Below are positions 6,750 through 14,002 of a DNA stretch of 24,705 nt, piece after piece. Source of the stretch: UBA993 sp964436815 (lineage in GTDB: Bacteria > Bacillota > Dethiobacteria > DTU022). A program made the translations under genes and the position numbers. Every line of letters starts with the position of its first letter. The stretch's first letter is position 1. The stretch spans positions 1 to 24,705 of the forward strand of contig CAYTER010000032.1 in the NCBI GenBank assembly GCA_964436815.1. Reading direction: 5' to 3'. The notes under the pieces are model-generated. The model worked only from the letters and a program-made list of their open reading frames with translations. It was not told where the DNA came from and ran no database searches.

Positions 6750-7985
6750 ATGCAACAAAAGTATGATTTATTGATCAAAAATGCAAAGTTGCGTGGTAAA
6801 CCCGATCAGAAATATGACATCGGTATACTCGATGGTAAAATTGCTGCCCTGGATCAAAAAATTGACGGTGAGGCGGCAACATTAATAGACGCCGGTGGCA
6901 ACCTGGTCACTGAGTCGTATGTCAACACCCATCTACATCTCTGTAAAGTTTACACCCTGATGATGATGGACGACGAAGCGATGAAATCATACCAGGGTTC
7001 AGCAATGGGCAAGGCGATGACCGGTATCGAACTGGCGATGAAAGTTAAGGAGCAGTATGACGAAAAATGGATCATCGAGAATGTCAGGAAGGCCGTTGCC
7101 CTGGCAGCTTACTACGGTAATACTCATATCCGCGCCCTGGCTGATGTTGACAGCAAGGCCAAACTTGAAGGGGTTAAAGCCCTGATCAAAGCCCGCGAAG
7201 AGTTTAAGGGCATTGTCGATATCCAGGTAGTTGCTTTTGCCCAGGATGGCGTGGTCCGTGAACCCGGTGCCGCCGATCTGGTCCGTGAAGCAATGAAACT
7301 GGGCGCAGATGTGGCTGGCGGTATCCCCTGGATTGAATACACCGACGCTGACATTGCCGAACATGTTAAAGTAATCTTTGATATAGCTGAAGAATTTGAT
7401 GCCGATGTATCAATGCTGGTTGACGATGCCGGCGATCCGGGACTCAGGTCGATCGAGTTGATGGCGGTGGAGACGATCAAGCGTAAGCGTTTTGGACGTT
7501 CCCTGGCGCACCATGCCCGGGCTATGGCTCTTTACCCCAAACCGTATTTCCAGAAACTATCGGCCCTGCTTAAAAAAGCCCGGATGGGGGTAGTCAGCGA
7601 TCCGCAAACCGGTCCGCTGCATGCCAGGGTTCATGAACTGCTGGAAGAAGGCAACCTGGTCTGTCTCGGTCAGGATGATATTTCCGATGCTTACTATGCT
7701 TACGGCCGTAATAACATGCTGGAAGTTGCTTTTCTGGCCTCGCATCTGCTCTGGATGACAACCCGCCCGGAGATGGAGATCCTCTACGATATGATTACCA
7801 CCAGGGCAGCCGAGTGCATTGGTATAAAAGATTTCAAACTGGCGGTGGGCAATCCGGCTCATCTGGTTGTTCTTGATGTGCCGAATACCCTTGAAGCTTT
7901 CCGCTATCATGAAGCACCCGTGCAGGTCATCAGCCACGGAAAACTGGTTGATCAGAAAAAAATGTATAAATTAGGCAGAGCTTAG
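6750..7985 (+). CDS. Cytosine-deaminase-like amidohydrolase with altered metal site
   Basis: The 411-residue protein belongs to the CodA/AtzC branch of the amidohydrolase superfamily. NTHLHL supplies His61 and His63, LAHHARAM (252-259) fits the CodA His246 region, and LGQDD (306-310) fits the metal Asp. From GGIPWIEYT to the fifth strand it lines up without gaps with E. coli CodA as I recall it. There the CodA metal ligand His214 becomes Leu223 and catalytic Glu217 becomes Asp226 (MLVDDAGDP). It may use a different metal set or substrate, so deamination of cytosine should not be assumed. The ATG at 6750 has AAGGAG nine bases upstream; a TTG at 6723 in the same frame is less likely. It converges on the flavodiiron gene with one base between stops. 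Confidence 0.82.
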   Translation: MQQKYDLLIKNAKLRGKPDQKYDIGILDGKIAALDQKIDGEAATLIDAGGNLVTESYVNTHLHLCKVYTLMMMDDEAMKSYQGSAMGKAMTGIELAMKVKEQYDEKWIIENVRKAVALAAYYGNTHIRALADVDSKAKLEGVKALIKAREEFKGIVDIQVVAFAQDGVVREPGAADLVREAMKLGADVAGGIPWIEYTDADIAEHVKVIFDIAEEFDADVSMLVDDAGDPGLRSIELMAVETIKRKRFGRSLAHHARAMALYPKPYFQKLSALLKKARMGVVSDPQTGPLHARVHELLEEGNLVCLGQDDISDAYYAYGRNNMLEVAFLASHLLWMTTRPEMEILYDMITTRAAECIGIKDFKLAVGNPAHLVVLDVPNTLEAFRYHEAPVQVISHGKLVDQKKMYKLGRA

Positions 7986-7986
7986 A

Positions 7987-9189
7987 TTAGTTGCCCTGCA
8001 GGATGGTTTCGCCGAATTTTTTACCGAAAGCTTCTCCCGCTTTATAGTCTTCCAAGGTTGGTCCGCCGGCGAAATCGAAGAAAGCGGTCATCTCCCATTT
8101 TAAGCCTTCCAACCGCTGATCCAGTTCACGCCGTGCCCCGCCCGACCAGCCGTAACTGCCGAAGTAGGCCAGTTTTTTCCTGCGCATTGCTTTGCGCTCT
8201 GCTAAGTCTAAAAAGTGGGCAGCCGGGGGGAAAAGACGGCTTTCATAGGTTGGCGCGCCAAGCAGCACGCCCTGCTTTGACCACAGAGAAGGCAGAATAT
8301 AGCTGCCGTGGGTGCGGGCTACGTCATAGATATCGATCGCGATGCCGGTAGAGGCCAGTCCCTGCAGGACTGCATCCATCATCGCCCCGGTATTGCCATA
8401 CATACTGCCGTAGAGCACCGTCACTGCCGGTTCTCCGGAGCTCTCGGCATAGCCGGCCCATTTGCTGTAGAGTTCAACGATGCGCCCGGGGTTTCCGCGC
8501 CAGACCAGGCCGTGTGAAGGAGCGATTACTGAAACTTTAACTTCTTTAAGCTTGTCAACGGCTCTTAAAACATGAGTGCTGAAGGAGGCAACAATATTGG
8601 CATAGTAACGCAGGGCTTCTTTTTCATAAAAATCGCAGTCAGAGCACTGGTCGTCAAATATACCGCCCCGCAGGGCACCGTAACTGCCAAAGGCGTCGCA
8701 GGCAAAAAGAATTTGTGCGTTAACCTCATAGGTCATCATCGTTTCCGGCCAGTGGATAAAAGGAGTCATGAAAAACTTAAGCACTTTACCCCCCAGGTCA
8801 AGTTCTTCACCATCATTTACCACCCTGACCCGCTCGCTGATATCGAAGAAGTTCTTAACCATCGGTACCGCCTTGGCTGAACAGAGAATTTCAGCCTGCG
8901 GAGCTAAATCTCTGATCACTTGCAGTAAGCCGGTGTGATCGGGCTCCATGTGATTGAGGATTATATAGTCGATCGACGAAACCGGAATGACCTCACCGAT
9001 CCGATCGACGAACTCATCAACCTTGGTTGATTTAGCCAGGTCAATTACTGCGTTCTTGTCGCCTTTAACCAGGTAGGAGTTATAGGATACCCCTTCCCGG
9101 GTAATCGGCCAGAGGCCTTCAAACAAATCGGTGGTATGGTCGTTTACACCAATCCAATAGATGTCAGGGCTGATCGTAACTGCCGGCAT
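7987..9189 (-). CDS. FprA family flavodiiron protein (A-type flavoprotein)
   Basis: A 400-residue cytoplasmic protein that reduces O2 to water or NO to N2O and protects anaerobes. The N-terminal metallo-beta-lactamase domain has the diiron ligands HMEPDH (His80, Glu82, Asp84, His85), His146 in FIHWPE, Asp165 in FACDAFG and His226 in APSHGLVW. The C-terminal flavodoxin domain starts with the FMN loop YGSMYGNTG (260-268). There is no fused rubredoxin, so electrons must come from a separate rubredoxin or flavin donor. The ATG at 9189 has GGAGGT seven bases upstream. A TGAT-N4-ATCA site about 80 bases upstream may bind a CRP/FNR-type regulator. Confidence 0.95.
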   Translation of the reverse strand: MPAVTISPDIYWIGVNDHTTDLFEGLWPITREGVSYNSYLVKGDKNAVIDLAKSTKVDEFVDRIGEVIPVSSIDYIILNHMEPDHTGLLQVIRDLAPQAEILCSAKAVPMVKNFFDISERVRVVNDGEELDLGGKVLKFFMTPFIHWPETMMTYEVNAQILFACDAFGSYGALRGGIFDDQCSDCDFYEKEALRYYANIVASFSTHVLRAVDKLKEVKVSVIAPSHGLVWRGNPGRIVELYSKWAGYAESSGEPAVTVLYGSMYGNTGAMMDAVLQGLASTGIAIDIYDVARTHGSYILPSLWSKQGVLLGAPTYESRLFPPAAHFLDLAERKAMRRKKLAYFGSYGWSGGARRELDQRLEGLKWEMTAFFDFAGGPTLEDYKAGEAFGKKFGETILQGN

Positions 9190-9259
9190 ACTCTCTACCT
9201 CCGGTCCTTTTTGATTGTTTATTATTTCTTGATTATCTCGTTTAATCCTGCATTGGTTG

Positions 9260-9268
9260 TGCTATCAT
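9260..9268 (+). promoter_or_regulatory. Extended -10 promoter element for the alpha/beta hydrolase gene
   Basis: TGCTATCAT (TG-N-TATCAT) lies about 30 bases before the start region at 9299. No convincing -35 hexamer is at the right distance, which extended -10 promoters can tolerate. Confidence 0.4.
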
Positions 9269-9279
9269 GATTTTAATCA
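9268..9279. promoter_or_regulatory. CRP/FNR-like operator half-site pair
   Basis: TGAT-TTTA-ATCA is an exact TGAT-N4-ATCA dyad, the core recognised by many CRP/FNR family regulators. It sits in the divergent region between the flavodiiron and hydrolase genes, directly overlapping the end of the plus-strand -10 element. Confidence 0.35.
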
Positions 9280-9298
9280 GTGATCATTTTTGAGGTGA

Positions 9299-10300
9299 GT
9301 GCCGATTAGAGATTTAGAAAAACGAAAATTTCATTGCTTGAGGTTAACTAAAAAAATAGGCTTGATGGTTTTACTCTTAGTGATGATCATCAGCCTCTTG
9401 CCTTATCTTCTTCCATTAAGACCGCTTCCCGGAGAACCTTATGAACCGGCTTTTGACAACAGTAATTTTAAAATGGTTAATGGTCTTCAGCTGCATTACC
9501 GCATCTGGGGCGGAGAAACCCCGGTGGAAGGCAATGTTTTATTAGTCCACGGTTTTTCCGGTTCAACTTTTTCATGGCGCTATACAGCCCCCGCACTGGC
9601 GGCAGGAGGTTACCGGGTTATTGCAATCGATCTACCCGGTTCTGGCTTAAGTGAGCGAAACTTAAGTTTTAAACCGTCAGCAACTGAAAGAGCTGATCTG
9701 ATCTGGAGTCTTTTGGAGTCACTTGATCCAGTTTCCAACTGGCATTTGGCAGGGCATTCAATGGGTGGCGGTGTTGTGACAGCCATGGCCCTGCAGAATC
9801 CGGATCAGGTGCAAAGTATAATCCTGGTGGCTGGAGCGATCCCGGCGGCTGATCGGGGACGGTTAAGCTGGGTTTTTCACTATCCGCCGCTCGGCCGGAC
9901 GATACGGCATCTGGCAACGCGTGTTTTTTTAAATGAAGAAAACGTGGAGCGGGCGCTTGCTTCTGCTTATGGCAGAATACCTTCAAAAGATGAATTTGAA
10001 GGCTATTACCGCCCGCTGCTGATAAAAGATACTGATGCCTACCTGGTAGAAATGTTAAAAGTCCGTGAAAAGAACCTGCTTAATGATCTTGAAAGCCTGC
10101 CCTCGCCGGTACTGCTGATCTGGGGCGAAGAAGATGCCTGGGTGCCCCTGGCCGAAGGTTATAAACTGGATAGTCTGATCAACAATGCTGAACTTGTCAT
10201 CATTCCCGGCCAGGGACATTGTCCGATGGAAACATCTCCGTTTGAATTTAACGAGCTACTGCTTAAATTTTTGGCTGGAACAGTTAATACAGGCGAGTAG
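9299..10300 (+). CDS. Membrane-anchored alpha/beta hydrolase
   Basis: A 333-residue serine hydrolase with one N-terminal membrane segment (about 20-40) and a catalytic domain from about residue 55. The oxyanion region is HGFSG (84-88), the nucleophile elbow GHSMGGG places Ser154, Asp279 lies in WGEEDAW and His307 in GQGHCPM. The substrate is unknown; esters, lactones or epoxide-type substrates are all possible in this fold. The start is uncertain: GTG at 9299 has the ribosome-binding sequence TGAGGTG only about two to three bases away, and the next ATG (9365) has none and would cut into the membrane segment. Its last 17 bases overlap the end of the convergent saccharopine-dehydrogenase-like gene. 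Confidence 0.88.
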   Translation: MPIRDLEKRKFHCLRLTKKIGLMVLLLVMIISLLPYLLPLRPLPGEPYEPAFDNSNFKMVNGLQLHYRIWGGETPVEGNVLLVHGFSGSTFSWRYTAPALAAGGYRVIAIDLPGSGLSERNLSFKPSATERADLIWSLLESLDPVSNWHLAGHSMGGGVVTAMALQNPDQVQSIILVAGAIPAADRGRLSWVFHYPPLGRTIRHLATRVFLNEENVERALASAYGRIPSKDEFEGYYRPLLIKDTDAYLVEMLKVREKNLLNDLESLPSPVLLIWGEEDAWVPLAEGYKLDSLINNAELVIIPGQGHCPMETSPFEFNELLLKFLAGTVNTGE

Positions 10301-11504
10301 TAATAGTCCGATCAACAGTTATTTTCAACTTTTCCGCCTCGCTTAAAAAGTAGTTCCGTTCTTTTTCTTCGAGAAGCTCCGGGGGGAAGACTCCGGCGCG
10401 GGTTACGACATCATTCACCAGCATTTTGGTAAAAAGTGAAGCCGACTGACCCGTATAATATGATTCGTGTGACATTTGAGCCAGTCTGAAAGATTCAGTT
10501 AAACCAGGAGCATTAACATAACTTTCAATCCCCACAGATTTACCATCTTTATGCCCCTTAACCCTGACCACAAAAGCCGCTTCTTCCAGGATCATGCCTC
10601 CATCAAGCACCTGGCGGATTTCGTCCGGATATTTAGGGGCAGGCGGAGTAAGCTCGGAAATCACATCCATCGGTACGATCTCCACACCTTTAACCGTAAT
10701 CTTCTCTTCGGAGAGCAGACCCATCCGGTAGAGATTCTCGGCCAGTTCAAGGGCCGGACCGCCGTAGCGGAAGTTTACATTTTTAACTCCTTTGAAAACC
10801 TTGTCGGCCAGCAGACCCATGGTAACCGGTTCTTCGTGTTCATGATCGACCATACGCCGCAGACCCAAGCCCTTGAATTCTTCCATAGAGGGGTTATCGA
10901 AAGGTTTGGTCCGCCGGAATTTGCCGTTTTCAAAGCGGATCGGCTCTGCTGCCATATCGCCGAATGCGGTTTTTGGCGACCACCAAAAGGGAATGAATTG
11001 TTTTGACCAAACCCCGTCGTAAACCAGAATTTCGATCTCGTCACAGCTGTCAAGCAGTTCTACAGCGTCCCGGGCCAGGATATTGGCTACCCCCGGTGCG
11101 GAACCGGTGTTGATCAAAGCCGTTAAACCTTTTGCTTCAAACTCCCGGTTGCGGTTCAAACAGCGTTCTACCGCTTCGACAAAGCCAATATCACTGACCG
11201 GACCGGAGGCCATATCCTGGTAATGACAGCCGGCTTCAAGGGCAGCGTCCATCACATTCATATTAAAATCCGGCGCCAGTCCGTTGACGATCAAGTCTGC
11301 ACCGGAGGCTGCCTTTGTGATTTCTTCAACTTTTCGGGCATCTACGGTATAATTCTTTGCTTTTTTCAGTTGACCGGCTATTTCGGCCGCTGCTTTTTGA
11401 TCATAGTCGGCACATCTGATTTCGGATACGGCAGGCTCTTCTTCAAGTCTTTTCGCGATGGTGCTGCCCTGGGCGCCGACGCCCATGATTAGAACTTTTT
11501 TCAT
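10284..11504 (-). CDS. Saccharopine dehydrogenase family NAD(P)-binding oxidoreductase
   Basis: The 406-residue protein starts with a Rossmann motif MGVGAQGSTIAKRL (GxGxxG, 8-13) and an acidic residue at the end of strand two (CADYD, 31-35). It then shows the saccharopine-dehydrogenase-like core, including NTGSAPGVANILA (132-144). Relatives include saccharopine, carboxynorspermidine and other imine-reducing amino acid dehydrogenases, and the substrate cannot be assigned. It follows the YeeE/YedE genes by 36 bases on the same strand and has its own ribosome binding site AAGGAG. It therefore appears to be the last gene of the sulfur-related operon, which is an unexpected partner. Confidence 0.85.
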   Translation of the reverse strand: MKKVLIMGVGAQGSTIAKRLEEEPAVSEIRCADYDQKAAAEIAGQLKKAKNYTVDARKVEEITKAASGADLIVNGLAPDFNMNVMDAALEAGCHYQDMASGPVSDIGFVEAVERCLNRNREFEAKGLTALINTGSAPGVANILARDAVELLDSCDEIEILVYDGVWSKQFIPFWWSPKTAFGDMAAEPIRFENGKFRRTKPFDNPSMEEFKGLGLRRMVDHEHEEPVTMGLLADKVFKGVKNVNFRYGGPALELAENLYRMGLLSEEKITVKGVEIVPMDVISELTPPAPKYPDEIRQVLDGGMILEEAAFVVRVKGHKDGKSVGIESYVNAPGLTESFRLAQMSHESYYTGQSASLFTKMLVNDVVTRAGVFPPELLEEKERNYFLSEAEKLKITVDRTITTRLY

Positions 11505-11540
11505 TAATAGTTCTCCTTCTTAAAAAATTGCTGAATTATT

Positions 11541-12092
11541 TTATCCCCTTAATAAGAGGAGCAGTAGCAAGATAATTACGGCGACAGGGATAACGATCAC
11601 CCAGTCATTTACTTTAAACAGGCGGGGAAGGGTAAGGTCACCGAAATCACCCAGTTTAAGAATGCCCTCTTTCAGGCGGGGGAAAAGGGCGGCAAAAAGG
11701 CCGGCGCCAAAGATAATTCCGATCAGGCCGCCAACTAAGGCATCGAGGTAGCCGTTGCCGATTGCGCCTGCTATCGTTCCCGGACAGTAACCCAATAGGG
11801 CAAACCCTGTTCCGAAGATCAGGCCGCCGATAATATTTTTGCCGATAGAACCTGATTTAGGAGTTAGTTTAACGAGGCCGAATATTTTAAAGATGTGCAG
11901 GCCGATCATCCCGGTCAGGACGGCTGAAAGCATCACAATCAAAACTGTGTGGTCGGTTAGCAGCAGTTGCCCGACAATAACATCGTACTTGGTGACTCCT
12001 CCTTTTTGGAGCAGAAACCCGAAGATAACGCCAAAGACCAACCCCCAGATCAACTGGGTATTCTTATTTGTATTTTGTTTCTCTCTGTTCAG
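11541..12092 (-). CDS. YeeE/YedE family sulfur-compound transporter subunit (second half)
   Basis: About 170-183 residues with at least five membrane helices. The YeeE/YedE signatures QKGGVTKYDVI and GYCPGT are present; the cysteine in the second is part of the thiosulfate relay path in characterised members. Numbered from TTG 12053, this is Cys90. No ATG is available. TTG at 12053 has no ribosome binding site, whereas a CTG at 12092 has GGAGGGAG nine bases upstream and would add NREKQNTNKNTQ before LIWGL, a plausible N-terminus for this family. I chose the CTG. Paired with the other half-transporter upstream, it probably imports thiosulfate or a related sulfur species for the metallo-beta-lactamase/rhodanese protein. 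Confidence 0.85.
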   Translation of the reverse strand: MNREKQNTNKNTQLIWGLVFGVIFGFLLQKGGVTKYDVIVGQLLLTDHTVLIVMLSAVLTGMIGLHIFKIFGLVKLTPKSGSIGKNIIGGLIFGTGFALLGYCPGTIAGAIGNGYLDALVGGLIGIIFGAGLFAALFPRLKEGILKLGDFGDLTLPRLFKVNDWVIVIPVAVIILLLLLLLRG

Positions 12093-12131
12093 TTGAGAAC
12101 ACTCCCTCCATGGCGCAGCGGATGATCACTT

Positions 12132-12502
12132 TTAAAAAATGATCTGAGCGGTGATAATTCCACCAATAAAAAAGAAAANNNNNNNNNNNNNNNNNNNNNN
12201 NNNNNNNNNNNNNNNNNNNNNNNNNNNNNNNNNNNNNNNNNNNNNNNNNNNNNNNNNNNNNNNNNNNNNNNNNNNNNNACCAGCATAAACTGCCAGTCAA
12301 TATCGAGTTTAATTTCTTTGTAATAAGGTTTCTCTTTAGCTTTCTCGCCTAAAAAAACTATTTCGATTATTCCGCTGGTTTTGGCAAACGTAGTTGAGCA
12401 GGCCAGCGGTTTTTGGGAAACAAGAAAAGTTAACCAGCTTAAGATTCCGATCGCAATCCCGACTGCGTAGGGTGACCAACGGACTGCCGTGAAAATATCC
12501 AT
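12132..12502 (-). CDS. YeeE/YedE family sulfur-compound transporter subunit (first half), interrupted by a gap
   Basis: The N-terminal 75 residues are visible and include the first helix (11-29) and the signature SQKPLACSTTFAKTSG with Cys35. After the 100-N gap the frame that makes sense is the one reading FFFIGGIITAQIIF and then TAA (12134-12132). That is a typical hydrophobic YeeE/YedE C-terminus. The reading frame therefore shifts relative to the placeholder length, and the true gap is not 100 bases. The other two frames after the gap give charged, non-membrane sequence. It starts at ATG 12502, 18 bases after the metallo-beta-lactamase/rhodanese gene. It should form one transporter with the next gene. 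Confidence 0.8.
12179..12278. other. Scaffold gap (100 N) inside the first YeeE/YedE gene
   Basis: Exactly 100 N, so the size is a placeholder. The protein frame on the right side (ATG 12502) and the membrane-like frame on the left side are not continuous at a length of 100, which shows the true length differs. Confidence 0.98.
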
Positions 12503-12520
12503 AATTTTTACCCCAATCGT

Positions 12521-13972
12521 TTAAGATTTTATAAAATGCTTTTCAACTTCACTGAAATTACTAAAGAACCTTGACCCGTGAGGGTTCAGGCAGGCATAGC
12601 ATTCGCGGGCGTAACCGGCAGCGCTGTAACCGGTCATTCCACCGGCCACGTTTATCACATCTTCGAAACCCTTTTGCTTAAGAATACTGGCTCCAAGACT
12701 TGAGCGATTGCCTGAACTGCAGAGCAGCACAGTTCTTTGGGCGGGATCAAGCTCAGTATGCCGGCTGCGCAGATCGGCAACCGGAATGTTAACAGCCCCG
12801 TCAATGTGGCTTTCACTAAATTCCAGTGGAGCGCGCACATCCAACAGGACAAAATTTTTGTCTTCCTGTAGCATAGAATGCAGTTCCCCGGCAGAGATAA
12901 GTCCGATGTGGGTGGTAGGCAAACCTTCTGCCGCCCAAGCGACCATACCGCCATCTAAGTAACCGGTAATTTTATCCATGCCCACGCGGCGGGCCCATAA
13001 ATTGGCTTCAAGCGCTTTTTTATAGTCGTCGGCGACCAGCAAAATATCTTTACCGGTCGGGATTACCCAACCTGTAAATGTTGGAAAGTTTCCGTTTAAG
13101 TCCAGGTGCCAGGAACCGGCCAGGTGCTGACTGGCAAAAGCATGGTAACTGCGGGCATCAAGAACGATATAGCGATCATCTTCCATCTTATTTCTGAAGG
13201 CAGCCGGACTGTATTCTTCCAATGCAGGCAGTTCGGCAACCCGCGCCGGGCCTTTACGGTTAATATCACTGCAGCGGCTGAAGTGATCCGGGGCAGGGGG
13301 CATATCTTCGGTCAGAGATTTAATAAAGGCTGCTTTATCCTTTATCAGCAGGGAGTTATTAAACTTTCTTTCGTAACCGATAGTACTCCGCCACTTGGCT
13401 CCCATAGCCCGTCCGCAGAGCGAGCCGGCGCCGTGAGCCGGGTAAACTTCAACGTAATCGGGTAATTTCAACAGCTTGTCATGCAGGCTGTGGTAAAGCT
13501 TGTCAGCAAGCTCCTGAGCCAGATCGGGAAATAGATCTGGACGGCCTACATCGCCGACAAAAATGGTATCACCGACGAAAACCCCGACGGGACTTGGCGA
13601 ACGTGACTGATCGATAACAACATAACTTAACTGTTTCGGGGTATGGCCAGGTGTTTCAAGAACCTCCAGCACCATGTCCTCCAGCTCAACAGTGTCACCT
13701 TCAACCAGGGCAACATGATCGAAGGTGCAGCCGGCGGATTTGGCTACGTAAATTTTAGCCCCGGTCTTTTTGGCCAGGTCCATATGCCCCGAGACAAAAT
13801 CGGCATGAAGGTGAGTTTGCATGATGTGGGTGATATCCACGCCCAGGGCGCGGGCTTCATTGATATAAAAGTCCACGTCACGCTGGGGATCAATTACGGC
13901 ACAAGTATTTTTCCCGGCAAGAATATAGGAGCTGTGCGCAATTTTCCCCAGAAAAAAGTGTTTCAATAACAT
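12521..13972 (-). CDS. Metallo-beta-lactamase/double rhodanese protein (persulfide dioxygenase-like)
   Basis: This 483-residue protein joins an N-terminal metallo-beta-lactamase domain (1-205) to two rhodanese domains (about 255-352 and 360-455). The hydrolase metal site includes THLHAD (His54, His56, Asp58), TPGHTP (His110), VGDVGRPD (Asp141) and PAHGAG (His180), as in ETHE1-type persulfide dioxygenases. Rhodanese 2 has the active loop CSSGNRSS (Cys418). Rhodanese 1 has ADDYKK at that place and no cysteine, so it is probably structural. It likely moves or oxidises persulfide sulfur in the cytoplasm. The ATG at 13972 has an excellent AAAGGAGGTAAC. It sits between the SLC13 permease (30 bases) and the YeeE/YedE genes (18 bases). 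Confidence 0.92.
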   Translation of the reverse strand: MLLKHFFLGKIAHSSYILAGKNTCAVIDPQRDVDFYINEARALGVDITHIMQTHLHADFVSGHMDLAKKTGAKIYVAKSAGCTFDHVALVEGDTVELEDMVLEVLETPGHTPKQLSYVVIDQSRSPSPVGVFVGDTIFVGDVGRPDLFPDLAQELADKLYHSLHDKLLKLPDYVEVYPAHGAGSLCGRAMGAKWRSTIGYERKFNNSLLIKDKAAFIKSLTEDMPPAPDHFSRCSDINRKGPARVAELPALEEYSPAAFRNKMEDDRYIVLDARSYHAFASQHLAGSWHLDLNGNFPTFTGWVIPTGKDILLVADDYKKALEANLWARRVGMDKITGYLDGGMVAWAAEGLPTTHIGLISAGELHSMLQEDKNFVLLDVRAPLEFSESHIDGAVNIPVADLRSRHTELDPAQRTVLLCSSGNRSSLGASILKQKGFEDVINVAGGMTGYSAAGYARECYACLNPHGSRFFSNFSEVEKHFIKS

Positions 13973-14002
13973 TTTGTTACCTCCTTTGAGTCTAGTCGAT
14001 TT

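Noticed and set aside
7557..7937. Minus-strand frame of 126 codons
   Set aside because: Antisense shadow of the amidohydrolase gene.
10551..11006. Plus-strand frame of 151 codons
   Set aside because: It lies fully inside the saccharopine-dehydrogenase-like gene on the opposite strand and shows no family motif.
12064..12300. Two minus-strand frames crossing the gap and ending at 12064 and 12089
   Set aside because: They are artefacts of the 100-N placeholder; only the third frame (ending 12132) gives a membrane-like YeeE/YedE C-terminus.
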